Assembly (NCBI RefSeq): GCF_018449635.1
Contig: NZ_JAAVUV010000023.1
Span: 1-36,118, forward strand
From: Caballeronia sp. dw_276
Lineage (GTDB): Bacteria > Pseudomonadota > Gammaproteobacteria > Burkholderiales > Burkholderiaceae
Direction of reading: 5' to 3'
Length of the DNA: 36,118 nucleotides
Position numbers and translations under genes: made by a program. The notes under the pieces were generated by a model that made no database searches, was not told the DNA's origin, and saw only the letters and a list, made by a program, of their open reading frames with translations. Shown here one piece after another: positions 7,385-14,991 of the stretch; within the stretch, counting starts at the first letter, position 1; each line of letters opens with the position of its first letter.

Positions 7385-8041
7385 CTATTTGTCCTGCCAG
7401 TCGGGTGTCGGGCCGTAATCGACGCCGCGTGCCATGTCGGTGAGGAAACGGCGCACGCCTGCGAGCGTAGGGAGACCGTTGAAAAGCACGCCGTCAATTC
7501 CGTATGGGTTCGTGTACCAGGTCAGGTTATCGGCGCTGTCGTACACGACTGAATGGCACTCGATGGACACGGATTCGCCGGTCGCCAAGGTTGCGGTCAA
7601 GTCCTCTGGCGTGGGTAGATGCAGTTCGGCCCATGCGTTCACGGCGATCAGCTTTTTGATGCGTTCGCGCTCAGCCTTTTGCCGCTGTTGTTCCTCCAAC
7701 TCCCGCTGTGCGTCTGCGATCATCGCTCGCGTGTCCTCTGCTTCTTCGATGAAGGCGCTACGAAGCTCGGGAACGTCATCCAGTAGCGCGGGCACAATCA
7801 AGTGTTCGTCTGGATCGTTGACGGCTACGAGACCGGCGTAGGCTGCGAGAGAAAGGGCTTCGTCGCTGAGATAGACGAAATCAGCCGATCCGGGTTCGCA
7901 GGCGAAGCGAGAGAAAGACCATAGGATGCGAGCGCGCAGAGACAGGCCGAACAAACCTTCGTAGCCGTTCGACCCCAGGCTGCGCACGATGACGGCGAGC
8001 TGTGGCCGCAGCCACTCGTCTATGTTGCGAATCTCTCGCAT
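7385..8041 (-). CDS. Hypothetical protein with coiled coil (218 aa)
   Basis: Residues about 105-135 (AQRELEEQQRQKAERERIKK) form a charged coiled-coil segment between an N-terminal helical part and a C-terminal part with YTNPYGIDGVLFNGLP. No family recognised. The start is behind TCGGAAAACAG. The stop TAG begins a linker (TAGGGAAAC) that is followed not by a gene start but by the promoter of the toxin-antitoxin pair. Confidence 0.6.
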   Translation of the reverse strand: MREIRNIDEWLRPQLAVIVRSLGSNGYEGLFGLSLRARILWSFSRFACEPGSADFVYLSDEALSLAAYAGLVAVNDPDEHLIVPALLDDVPELRSAFIEEAEDTRAMIADAQRELEEQQRQKAERERIKKLIAVNAWAELHLPTPEDLTATLATGESVSIECHSVVYDSADNLTWYTNPYGIDGVLFNGLPTLAGVRRFLTDMARGVDYGPTPDWQDK

Positions 8042-8056
8042 CTGTTTTCCGATCTG

Positions 8057-8305
8057 TTAGAGAAACGATTCACGCGCGCGATTTCGTTCCGCAATCTCGT
8101 CTGCCGTCACCGGACGCAAGGACTGCGCTTCGATTCGCCATTCGGACCCATCGGCAAGCTCAGCCAACAGCACACTCTCGATGCCAAGTTCCGGCAGCGC
8201 GAAGGTACGGATGGCCGACACCACCGCGGCCGCAGCTGGGTCAACGCCGCGAATCGCAGTCTCGGCCTCCGCGATCCATTGTTGATTGGGTAAAAAAGCA
8301 GTCAT
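8057..8305 (-). CDS. Hypothetical protein (82 aa)
   Basis: The small protein MTAFLPNQQWIAEAETAIRG has an Ala-rich helix followed by beta-like ELADGSEWRIEAQ. The start is behind ACGGAAAATCAAG. The downstream stop TAA lies 5 nt before the next linker. Not recognised. Confidence 0.55.
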   Translation of the reverse strand: MTAFLPNQQWIAEAETAIRGVDPAAAAVVSAIRTFALPELGIESVLLAELADGSEWRIEAQSLRPVTADEIAERNRARESFL

Positions 8306-8322
8306 CTTGATTTTCCGTTATC

Positions 8323-8520
8323 TCAAAGCAGGACGAAGGTTTGGTGTTCACCGTACTGCGCGAGCACTGTCTGAGCCTGTTTTACAGCCTCGGCAAGTTC
8401 GGTCGTCCGTGTTGCGTCGTTGGTGTTTGAGTTCGCCGCCTCAGACGCGCTCACTTGCCGTCGCAGGGCGTTACGTCCGTCCAGGAGACGGCGATAGTCG
8501 TGATCGCTAATTTCGATCAT
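8323..8520 (-). CDS. Hypothetical helical protein (65 aa)
   Basis: MIEISDHDYRRLLDGRNALR followed by an Ala/Glu/Gln-rich stretch suggests a two-helix or coiled-coil peptide. The start is behind GACGGAAAAGCCCA. Not recognised. Confidence 0.5.
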   Translation of the reverse strand: MIEISDHDYRRLLDGRNALRRQVSASEAANSNTNDATRTTELAEAVKQAQTVLAQYGEHQTFVLL

Positions 8521-8537
8521 TGGGCTTTTCCGTCTTG

Positions 8538-9134
8538 TTACACAGACCGCAGCGGGTAAGTGCGGCTATGAAGACCGCCGATGCGAACTTCGTCGTATCC
8601 CTTCTTGGATACCGCGAGACCCTTGCTCACCGTGCCGACTTCGCCCTCAACAACAAACACGCCTTCGGTTGTCTCAACCTCAGTGAACCGCTCAGCACTC
8701 AAAAGCCCGTGAGCGACTATCGTGCGGATCGTCACCAGTTCGCCAACAGATTTGAACTGGTTACGTTCTTGCTCAACCTTTTTAGCAGCCAGTTGTTCGG
8801 CTTGGTACTGGGTCCACCCGACAAGCACAATGCGCGCAGCCGCGCTTCCGATTAGGGCGATGAACCCTGCGAGCGCGACGTAACCGACGAGGCCCGCGAT
8901 GTAATAGCCAATGAATGCCCCAATCCCGCCGCCGTTTGACTTGAACGCTACATCGAGCGAGCCGCTGAGTTGTGCGTTGGTCGGTAGATAGCCATTCAAC
9001 GCAGTAATTGGCCAGGAACTAACTTCTCCCCGGAGGAATTGGACCTCCATCCAGAGGCAGTACAGGAAGGCGGCGAAGGTTGCTACCGACAGCGCATTGC
9101 TACCAGCCTTCCTAATCATTTGTGTCGTGCTCAT
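8538..9134 (-). CDS. Membrane protein (198 aa)
   Basis: Two or three transmembrane segments are visible: about residues 12-30 (ALSVATFAAFLYCLWMEVQF), 70-95 (GIGAFIGYYIAGLVGYVAL) and the continuation to about 106. A cytoplasmic-type charged segment (QLAAKKVEQERNQF) follows, then a beta-rich C-terminal domain of about 70 residues. It is not a recognised family. The start lies behind GACGGAAAATCTAA. Confidence 0.6.
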   Translation of the reverse strand: MSTTQMIRKAGSNALSVATFAAFLYCLWMEVQFLRGEVSSWPITALNGYLPTNAQLSGSLDVAFKSNGGGIGAFIGYYIAGLVGYVALAGFIALIGSAAARIVLVGWTQYQAEQLAAKKVEQERNQFKSVGELVTIRTIVAHGLLSAERFTEVETTEGVFVVEGEVGTVSKGLAVSKKGYDEVRIGGLHSRTYPLRSV

Positions 9135-9151
9135 TTAGATTTTCCGTCCTG

Positions 9152-9358
9152 TCAGGCGTCTTCAAACACGCCAAGCCAGCCCTTCACCGAAACAGTTTCA
9201 AGTGCGTCGAGGTCGAACGCCGCAAACTCGCTGTCGAGGTCAGTATCGGGCGCGATCAGCAGGTTCAGGCCCTGTTGCGACGATGAGGCGATAACCTCGC
9301 GGGTGAAACCTGCCTCGCGGGCTTGCGCTTCTGTCGTCATGCGTGCAGTCGTGGCCAT
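9152..9358 (-). CDS. Hypothetical small acidic protein (68 aa)
   Basis: It begins MATTARMTTEAQAREAGFTR; the C-terminal half is acidic (DTDLDSEFAAFDLDAL). The start at 9358 is preceded by a degenerate linker (CAGAAAACCGAAAAAGATC). It is not recognised. Confidence 0.5.
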   Translation of the reverse strand: MATTARMTTEAQAREAGFTREVIASSSQQGLNLLIAPDTDLDSEFAAFDLDALETVSVKGWLGVFEDA

Positions 9359-9378
9359 GATCTTTTTCGGTTTTCTGG

Positions 9379-9585
9379 TCACTTGCGCTCGCGAGCGCGC
9401 GCGATTGCGTCGGCTGCGATGGTCTGCGGCGTTTCCAACACGACGCCACCATCCCATTCCAACACAACAGGCGCACCACAGGACGCACAGGTGGACGCCT
9501 CGCCATCGTGCGAGTCTCCGTCAAGGTGTTGATCGCCACCCTTTCCGCATTCTGCGCATTTGTAGACATACAGAACCTCACGCAT
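9379..9585 (-). CDS. Zinc-ribbon protein, copy 1 (68 aa)
   Basis: MREVLYVYKCAECGKGGDQH has a CxxC at 10-13; a second CxxC follows (CASCG, about residues 33-36), then VLEWDGGVVL. The four Cys give a zinc ribbon. A paralog lies at 12406-12591 with the same VLYVY(K/R)C(A/S)ECG start. Function unknown. The start uses its own AGGAGAG ribosome binding site; the linker TCGGAAAACAGG lies immediately before that site. Confidence 0.65.
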   Translation of the reverse strand: MREVLYVYKCAECGKGGDQHLDGDSHDGEASTCASCGAPVVLEWDGGVVLETPQTIAADAIARARERK

Positions 9586-9610
9586 CTTGCTCTCCTGTTT
9601 TCCGATTCGT

Positions 9611-9850
9611 TCAGTGACTGACCGCGTAGAACGCGGAAGGTAGTTGCAACAAGAATCCCGCGCTGATCAAGGCGATGCCAAACTTCGACCAACGCTGGTA
9701 ACGGCGAATCTCATCCGTTATCTCAGAGCCGCTGTAGGCGCCAGATGTTAGAACGTCGATGTTAGGCAAGCCGAAACGATAGGTCAGTACCCCACCGAAG
9801 AAGCCCGCAACAACGCCAATGATGTTCAGGCACGCAAACACGTGCGACAT
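9611..9850 (-). CDS. Small membrane protein (79 aa)
   Basis: Hydrophobic segments at about residues 6-24 (ACLNIIGVVAGFFGGVLTYR) and 56-74 (FGIALISAGFLLQLPSAFYA) give two transmembrane helices around a charged loop. The start at 9850 has a canonical GGAGGT site; the linker ACGGAAAATCAC sits about 20 nt upstream. Not recognised. Confidence 0.6.
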   Translation of the reverse strand: MSHVFACLNIIGVVAGFFGGVLTYRFGLPNIDVLTSGAYSGSEITDEIRRYQRWSKFGIALISAGFLLQLPSAFYAVSH

Positions 9851-9885
9851 TCAACCTCCGTTTAAGTGATTTTCCGTTACTCCAG

Positions 9886-10407
9886 TTACTGCGGCGGCTG
9901 TCCAATCACTACCGACTGCCATCCTTGCCCCGCCCAGAAGAACCGAGGCTGGGTGATCCGGATGGGCGACTCGGTGATTAATTCGCGATACTCGTGTGCC
10001 GCATCAGTCGACCAGTATGCCTTCGCCCGCTCGCAAACCTGCGGATAGGAAAGGCCTTCGAAGTCCCGGAACAGGTCCGCGTCCCCGATATGCCTCGGCG
10101 CACTCGGGTCGCAGATTTCCGCGCTCCATAGCAAGAGTTGCTGCTTGCCCCAATATTTCGGCGTCGCCGTTCGCATCGCGTCTTCGAGAGACGTGAACAG
10201 GAAGCTCGCCTTCCAGCGGCTCGGCAGTTGTGGATTAATCCTCAAGCGCTCGAGTTCGATTGCCTGTTCGATAACGATCCACCACGGATCGCCGCCATTT
10301 AGCCGCTTCACGGTGTAGTCGTCGTAGCCCCGCGCCCATCCCCCAGGCGGGATCTCCGTTGCCGTCTGCAGATGAGTATGTCTAGAAACAAAGAACAGAT
10401 CAGGCAT
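9886..10407 (-). CDS. Hypothetical protein (173 aa)
   Basis: The protein MPDLFFVSRHTHLQTATEIP is soluble, rich in Trp and Arg, and of unknown family. The start is behind TAGGAAAACGGGAA. The SRHTHL motif near the N-terminus and the aromatic C-terminus (RFFWAGQGWQSVVIG) recall an enzyme-like fold, but no assignment is made. Confidence 0.6.
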   Translation of the reverse strand: MPDLFFVSRHTHLQTATEIPPGGWARGYDDYTVKRLNGGDPWWIVIEQAIELERLRINPQLPSRWKASFLFTSLEDAMRTATPKYWGKQQLLLWSAEICDPSAPRHIGDADLFRDFEGLSYPQVCERAKAYWSTDAAHEYRELITESPIRITQPRFFWAGQGWQSVVIGQPPQ

Positions 10408-10435
10408 TTCCCGTTTTCCTAGTTGACACGGATCG

Positions 10436-10573
10436 CTAAGACTTATCTACCGCATCGGTCCCAGCGATCGCTTTCTCGGCATCAATGCCTTTGAGTTTCA
10501 TATAGACGGTGAACTGCGCGCACATCGCCGTGCGAGCGGCCGTTGCCGCCCCGCCTGGACGCGACGAGATCAT
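10436..10573 (-). CDS. Very small protein (45 aa)
   Basis: MISSRPGGAATAARTAMCAQ, then YMKLKGIDAEKAIAGTDAVD, ends at a TAG. Its ATG overlaps the TGA of the TIR-like gene by 4 bp (10570-10573), so translation is very likely coupled. The function is unknown, but the tight coupling suggests a partner of the TIR-like protein. Confidence 0.5.
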   Translation of the reverse strand: MISSRPGGAATAARTAMCAQFTVYMKLKGIDAEKAIAGTDAVDKS

Positions 10574-11598
10574 GCAACGAACATCTCCCGCATTTCCTTG
10601 TGATACTGCTTCCATGCTTTGTCGCTCAGCTTGTTGACGTTGACTTCCCTGTAGTCCTGGCGAAGTCGTTCAAGCATTTCCCGAAAAGCGACCTTCATGT
10701 CGTCGCGGGCGGTAGCAATGGTATCCCATGCTTTCTGCCTTTCTTTGGAGAGCGGCATGTCGCCAGGGTTGGTAAAGATGTTCAGTTGGCCATCTGGCGA
10801 ATCGTGATAATGCTGATCGTAGGCAAGCGTCGTTTCCCAACTCTGGCGAAATCGCCTGACGCACTCATCCAGTTCCGTGTCGTAAAGACTGAACCGGTTA
10901 CTGCTGACCACAGCATTGAATTGTTCCCAGAACCAGAGCGCTTTCGAAGAGATACGTTTCGGGAGATTCTCGATGAGCTCGTCAACGACGTGAATGCTGA
11001 TCATCGACATGAGCCACTTCAGGTTATCGACATCGTGACTGTGTTCGATTTCTTCTGCACTGAGCTTGCGCAACTGGATTGGCGTTTTGGGGTTCCGCGC
11101 AATAACGGCCTTGATTGCCGCTTTCGCCAGATCATCAAGCTCCTTGCGCGCTTCATCGGTAACCGGCTCGGCCATCGTATAGGGGCTGGCCCGGTTCTGC
11201 ACAAAATCGAAGGGCAGATCGGCAGGGAAAACACCATGCGCCCTGTTGAACAGCATGACGATTCGATCCTCGCCGAGTTGCGCGGTCGCATATCCCAGCT
11301 CGAAGGTCACGTTCGGATTGGGGCACGGCCGCTCGGCGCCCGGGTTGATCGTAGTGATATCGCAGACGAGCATGTCGGCTTCGTCAATCTTCCTGCGAAT
11401 CTTGATCGAGATATTTGGACTTCCCGACGTGTCACGCGTTGCTTCGTCGATCACGATGTTGAGCCCCACGTAGACGTTCTTGAGCGACCTGACGGCGTTG
11501 GCCAGCGCTTTGCGGATGGCATTGGCATTGGTCGTCGAAGGTGAATCGCTTTGCCATGAGAAAAAGACACGAAACTCTTTTTTCTTTTTGTTTCCCAC
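10570..11598 (-). CDS. TIR-like/nucleotide-binding protein (342 aa)
   Basis: The N-terminal domain of about 130 residues begins VFFSWQSDSP and continues with IDEATRDTSGSPNIS, ADMLVCDITTIN and NPNVTFELGYATAQLG. These are landmarks of a TIR-like family found in many bacterial defence loci, with the conserved NVTFELGYA helix bearing the Glu expected at the active site. The remaining 200 residues are helical and of unknown function. By analogy the protein may be an NAD-consuming or nucleotide-binding effector; this is inference. The start is a GTG with CCGGAG upstream and no linker. The upstream intergenic gap (11599-11720) is one of the longest in the array. Confidence 0.65.
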   Translation of the reverse strand: MGNKKKKEFRVFFSWQSDSPSTTNANAIRKALANAVRSLKNVYVGLNIVIDEATRDTSGSPNISIKIRRKIDEADMLVCDITTINPGAERPCPNPNVTFELGYATAQLGEDRIVMLFNRAHGVFPADLPFDFVQNRASPYTMAEPVTDEARKELDDLAKAAIKAVIARNPKTPIQLRKLSAEEIEHSHDVDNLKWLMSMISIHVVDELIENLPKRISSKALWFWEQFNAVVSSNRFSLYDTELDECVRRFRQSWETTLAYDQHYHDSPDGQLNIFTNPGDMPLSKERQKAWDTIATARDDMKVAFREMLERLRQDYREVNVNKLSDKAWKQYHKEMREMFVA

Positions 11599-11720
11599 AG
11601 GACACTCCGGATGGATGGTTCGGTTTGCTTTCGGTTCACTCTTTCTAGCTCTTACACTGGATAGTCATTGACCGGCTGTTGGCGGTCGATCCAAAAAGAC
11701 CACCGGTGAGTCGCCACGCT
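11599..11720 (-). other. Gap before the TIR-like gene
   Basis: These 122 bp contain no convincing gene. The stretch may carry a promoter for the TIR-like gene, but no confident -35/-10 pair was found. Confidence 0.4.
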
Positions 11721-11848
11721 CTAGGAGGTCAGTCTGTATGGCTCGACGTGGCCGTTGGCATACGCGCTGTCGTCACGGACCGACTGCGCGATCACACACG
11801 TTGCCCCAAGCACGCGACCACAGCAGCAATCAGCACGGCATAGCGCAT
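11721..11848 (-). pseudogene. Small lipoprotein gene with a probable G-run frameshift
   Basis: From an ATG at 11848 the frame MRYAVLIAAVVACLG is a signal peptide with a Cys at position 13. It then stops early (QRV). The neighbouring frame continues ATCVIAQSVRDDSAYANGHV to a TAG at 11721. One extra G in the GGGG run near 11803 would join them into a peptide of about 42 aa. The linker TAGGAAAGCAGGCA is directly upstream. Loss of one G in a homopolymer is the simplest explanation; sequencing error is an alternative. Confidence 0.45.
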
Positions 11849-11864
11849 CCCATTGCCTGCTTTC

Positions 11865-12239
11865 CTATGCTTGATTGCGTTTGCGAGACACAACGACATT
11901 GGCTCCAGCCGTCACGTCCGCAAGGTTCGCCGCTTCACCGCCGTAGATCGCCCTGAGCCGCGCCCGAATGCCTTGTTCCGACATATCGTTCGGCTCTCCC
12001 GCTATTCGAGGACGGCGGCCCACGACCCTGGCAGCGCCGTGTTCATCTATTTCAACGATGTCACCGGGCTCCGCGCCGCTTTCGGCAATAGCCTTCTCAA
12101 CGAGACCGCCAAATCGAGGCTTCCCGTAACGGCTCGTCGGTTCCGACATCGCGCGCCCGAGCGTAATCGTGCCGCTTACCTCAAAGCCGTTACCGCGTCG
12201 TTTGACGCGTCGTTTCAACGAGTTGAGTGTCGGTGCCAT
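11865..12239 (-). CDS. Hypothetical protein (124 aa)
   Basis: The N-terminus MAPTLNSLKRRVKRRGNGFE is basic, followed by a middle with GRAMSEPTSRYGKPRFGGLV and GAEPGDIVEID that looks like a small beta domain. Not recognised. The start at 12239 or the in-frame ATG at 12254 follow AAGGAAAATGG (a linker variant overlapping the upstream ATG). An open frame continues upstream to 12368 without a ribosome binding site. Confidence 0.5.
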   Translation of the reverse strand: MAPTLNSLKRRVKRRGNGFEVSGTITLGRAMSEPTSRYGKPRFGGLVEKAIAESGAEPGDIVEIDEHGAARVVGRRPRIAGEPNDMSEQGIRARLRAIYGGEAANLADVTAGANVVVSRKRNQA

Positions 12240-12405
12240 GTTCTTCGTTTCCATTTTCCTTGGTTTCTTCGGTGTCAACCGGCGCGCGTTTGCCGCATCA
12301 GTGGCATCGAATGTGGTCGAAGCTACGACCGTGCCAATCAGACTCCACTGTATGCTCCATTCGACCACCCACGCACGGGGGCAGGGACCGAATTCCCAAG
12401 CCGGT
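12240..12405 (-). other. Spacer without a firm gene
   Basis: An open frame continues through this stretch into the downstream gene (GTVVASTTFDATDAANARRL), which could be an N-terminal extension or a separate small gene fused in frame. No start with a ribosome binding site was found. Confidence 0.35.
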
Positions 12406-12591
12406 TCAACGAAGGTCAGCAGGATCGGTCTTAAACGTAACGCCGCCGTCCCACTCCAACGTCACTGCTGCGCCGCACGCGGAGCACTTGGATGCTTCGG
12501 CGTCGTGAGAATCATCGGCTTCGCAATGATCCCCACGGTGGCCGCACTCTGAACAACGGTACACGTACAACACTTTGCTATCATCGGTCAT
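12406..12591 (-). CDS. Zinc-ribbon protein, copy 2 (61 aa)
   Basis: MTDDSKVLYVYRCSECGHRG with two CxxC pairs (CSEC, CSAC) and VTLEWDGGVTF is clearly homologous to the protein at 9379-9585. The start at 12591 has AAGGACC upstream and gives the same length as the paralog. In-frame ATGs at 12672 and 12744 lie closer to the linkers but would add unconserved residues. Confidence 0.6.
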   Translation of the reverse strand: MTDDSKVLYVYRCSECGHRGDHCEADDSHDAEASKCSACGAAVTLEWDGGVTFKTDPADLR

Positions 12592-12830
12592 GACTGGTCC
12601 TTGTTTAGTTTGAGGATCGCATCGTGCATTGTCCGCGCGCCACTGGCTCACCGAGTGAGCTACCTCTCCCATGCTCTGGCGTTTTCCGTTTTCCGAAGTG
12701 TCAGTTGGCTGATTATTGCCGCCCAACGAAGCGGCAAAGATCATCAACCGGTTGCTTTATTTTGGCGCGCTCGCCTGTTGATGCGGGGCAAGCGTGGCCT
12801 GCAAGATCTGGTTTTCCGTCCTGTTCACAG
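12592..12830 (-). other. Stretch with linkers but no clear gene
   Basis: These 239 bp hold a doubled linker (12682-12696) and a single one (12812-12819) with only short frames between them, such as a 15-codon TTG frame behind the second. It looks like the place of one or two lost array genes. Confidence 0.45.
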
Positions 12831-13073
12831 TCAATGCGACGCGCTCTGCTTGCCCATCGTGGCGTGCGCAAAAATCCAGTGCGAAATGAGCCGCGCACCA
12901 TACAGTGCCGAAGCACCTTCGAGAGCGTAGAGAATCCCGATGAACAACCATCTGGACATGCCCGGCACGGGTGCAGGAATCTGCGCTACAAGGTCCATAT
13001 AGACCGGCGTCGTGAGTGCAATGAGAACTACGGCCAGAACGAGCGCGCAGACGTTGATTCGAGTGAGCTTCAT
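12831..13073 (-). CDS. Small membrane protein (80 aa)
   Basis: Two hydrophobic segments at residues 8-28 (VCALVLAVVLIALTTPVYMD) and 40-62 (SRWLFIGILYALEGASALYG) indicate two transmembrane helices. The role is unknown. The start follows CCGGAAGATCG, a one-base linker variant. Confidence 0.6.
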   Translation of the reverse strand: MKLTRINVCALVLAVVLIALTTPVYMDLVAQIPAPVPGMSRWLFIGILYALEGASALYGARLISHWIFAHATMGKQSASH

Positions 13074-13088
13074 CGATCTTCCGGTGTG

Positions 13089-13457
13089 TCAGCGAGCGCA
13101 GGAGAAACGGTCACGCAACTCTGCCAGCTTCGAATCGAATGCTGCGTCATGCGTCGCCTGGCGGAACTTATCAACTAACAACAACATCGTGTTCTCAATC
13201 ACCGGATTCGCATCCTCGGGGTTAAAGCCGTAGCCGCGAAGGATCGACGCAAGTTGATCGTTCGACGGCCTCTGCGCAGCGGCCCCCTCGAACACAACGC
13301 CGTCCTTGCGGCCTACGCGAGCAAGCAAGGCAACTTCGGCGGTCCAGTTTGCTGATGACGACGCTTTCTTTACCAGCACAGACTCTCCCTGAACGCGAAT
13401 TCCGGCTTCCTTTATCTGACTGAGAAAAGCTTGAAACGATGGCATGTTGAAACTCAC
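13089..13457 (-). CDS. Hypothetical protein (122 aa)
   Basis: A soluble protein, VSFNMPSFQAFLSQIKEAGI, with a helical C-terminus. The GTG at 13457 overlaps (GTGA) the stop of an 11-codon leader frame; ATG 13445 is an alternative. Not recognised. Confidence 0.55.
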   Translation of the reverse strand: MSFNMPSFQAFLSQIKEAGIRVQGESVLVKKASSSANWTAEVALLARVGRKDGVVFEGAAAQRPSNDQLASILRGYGFNPEDANPVIENTMLLLVDKFRQATHDAAFDSKLAELRDRFSCAR

Positions 13458-13489
13458 TTGTCAGCTTCCGGCCGACATACGGGGCGCAT
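13454..13489 (-). CDS. Possible 11-aa leader peptide
   Basis: The frame MRPVCRPEADK follows the linker TCGGAAAATAGGACTTTGGCGC and its TGA overlaps the GTG of the next gene. The arrangement is the same as at 1500-1532. Confidence 0.35.
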   Translation of the reverse strand: MRPVCRPEADK

Positions 13490-13512
13490 GCGCCAAAGTC
13501 CTATTTTCCGAT

Positions 13513-13746
13513 TCATTTGAAAGGCCAAGCGGCGTCCACCTTGCCGCGTTTTCGCGCGCGGTTAAAGCGGACACGTCCCATTAACCAGATCAACAACGTT
13601 GCAAGCGCAAACAAGAAAACGTATGCCACCTGCATTACACCGGCGACGTTGTAAGCGCGCGCCATTGCAATGATGACAATCGCCCCGAGGAAGAAGGCCA
13701 ACGCAATGACGCTCTCTCTCGCCGTCCACCAACTGGTTTTAGTCAT
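13513..13746 (-). CDS. Small membrane protein (77 aa)
   Basis: Two hydrophobic segments (residues 12-30, VIALAFFLGAIVIIAMARAY, and 36-56) are followed by a very basic tail (RVRFNRARKRGK), which suggests an N-out or hairpin inner-membrane protein with a cytoplasmic basic tail. The start follows ACGGAAAACAATC directly. Not recognised. Confidence 0.6.
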   Translation of the reverse strand: MTKTSWWTARESVIALAFFLGAIVIIAMARAYNVAGVMQVAYVFLFALATLLIWLMGRVRFNRARKRGKVDAAWPFK

Positions 13747-14106
13747 GATTGTTTTCCGTTCTCTGTGACGGCTAGTCGTCGGGATGCGCGTGGTTCCAAG
13801 ACCTGTATCTCCACGGTGCTACCGATTCGAGAGACGTTACGCGTGGCAGAGGCATCCGGTCATTACCTGCTTCCTCGTGCGCCAGTGGAGCGAGTATCCT
13901 TTCGAGAACCGCCTGACAGGCGTCCGGAATGAACGCCCATGGGCGCACTCTCCAATCGCCAGGCACGTGCAAGTCTCTGATCAATGCGAATCTGAGTTCT
14001 TCCCAGTGTGAATGCCACGCCTTCAGTCGCTTCACCAAGGCGTCCTGTGTCGACGAATGCGTGATCTCGCATAGAAACACCGCCCAGTCTCTAAAATTAA
14101 CAGCTA

Positions 14107-14111
14107 CTGCG
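14107..14111. repeat. 5-bp target duplication CTGCG, left copy
   Basis: CTGCG lies directly outside the left end of the IS element (14112) and again outside the right end (15448-15452). Collapsing the two gives a sequence of the same length as the homologous stretch of the first copy of the host gene. Confidence 0.8.
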
Positions 14112-14148
14112 TGGACTTGCCCCTGCATAACCGGACACGTGGTCACGC

Positions 14149-14991
14149 TTAGGTTGGTGAATTTTCTTGCTGGCGGAATTCGCGTGGCGAGCGGTATTTC
14201 AGGGCGCTGTGCGGATGCGATTCGTTGTAGTGGCCGAACGCGATGGCCAGGTTTTGCAGCGCCGTCGTCGCGTCAGGCTTGGGCATCCACGAAACGTAAT
14301 CGCGCTTCATCGTTTTGACGAAGCTCTCAGCCATCCCGTTGCTCTGCGGACTTCGGACAGGGGTTGTGATGGGCTTTAAACCGATTGCCCGCGAGAACGT
14401 CAACGTCTCCTCGGCAATGTAGCAGGAACCGTTGTCGCTCAGCCACTCGATTTCGCTATCGGTTTTCAGCGCTCCGTGGAAGCGGTTTTCGACAGCCTGA
14501 AGCATCACGTCACGCACCATGTCGCCGGTGTAGCCCCCGGTGCTTGCCGCCCAACTCATGGCCTCGCGGTCGCAGCAGTCCAATGCAAAGACGACGCGCA
14601 ATGGCGAGCCGTCATCGCAACGGAATTCGAAGCCGTCCGAGCACCAGCGCGCATTGCTCCGGTCCACCGCGACCCTGCCGTCGTGCCGGCGCGTGGATTC
14701 AGGATGCCGAGGACGGCGCTCGAGCAGCAGACCGTGGGTGCGCATGACGCGATAAACCCGCTTTGCATTTACGCGAGGCTGGGCCTGTGCATCCCTGTTT
14801 CGCCGCAACAGCGCCCATACACGCCGGTAACCGTAGGTGGGCAGGTCGCAGACCAGTCCCCGAAGCTCGGTGACCAGCGGCATGTCGTCTAGAACCGGCA
14901 TCTTGCGCCGGTCGACCCACCCAACGAGGCGCTTCGATTTGACCGCAAGATTAGAGCGCGACACACCCAGGACTTCACAGACCGTCTTCAA
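14149..14991 (-). CDS. IS3-family transposase OrfB
   Basis: The DDE catalytic core is visible as D (WCSDGFEF), D (EWLSDNGS) and E (GMAESFVKTMKRDY), with the usual preceding HTH_21-like segment (YGYRRVWALL). It is probably made as an OrfAB fusion by a -1 frameshift on the A7 run rather than from its own start; the nearest start is a TTG at 14991. The product integrates the element. Confidence 0.8.
   Translation of the reverse strand: MKTVCEVLGVSRSNLAVKSKRLVGWVDRRKMPVLDDMPLVTELRGLVCDLPTYGYRRVWALLRRNRDAQAQPRVNAKRVYRVMRTHGLLLERRPRHPESTRRHDGRVAVDRSNARWCSDGFEFRCDDGSPLRVVFALDCCDREAMSWAASTGGYTGDMVRDVMLQAVENRFHGALKTDSEIEWLSDNGSCYIAEETLTFSRAIGLKPITTPVRSPQSNGMAESFVKTMKRDYVSWMPKPDATTALQNLAIAFGHYNESHPHSALKYRSPREFRQQENSPT

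Noticed and set aside
10543..11544. Long plus-strand frame (333 codons)
   Set aside because: It is the complement of the TIR-like gene and has no ribosome binding site or family resemblance.
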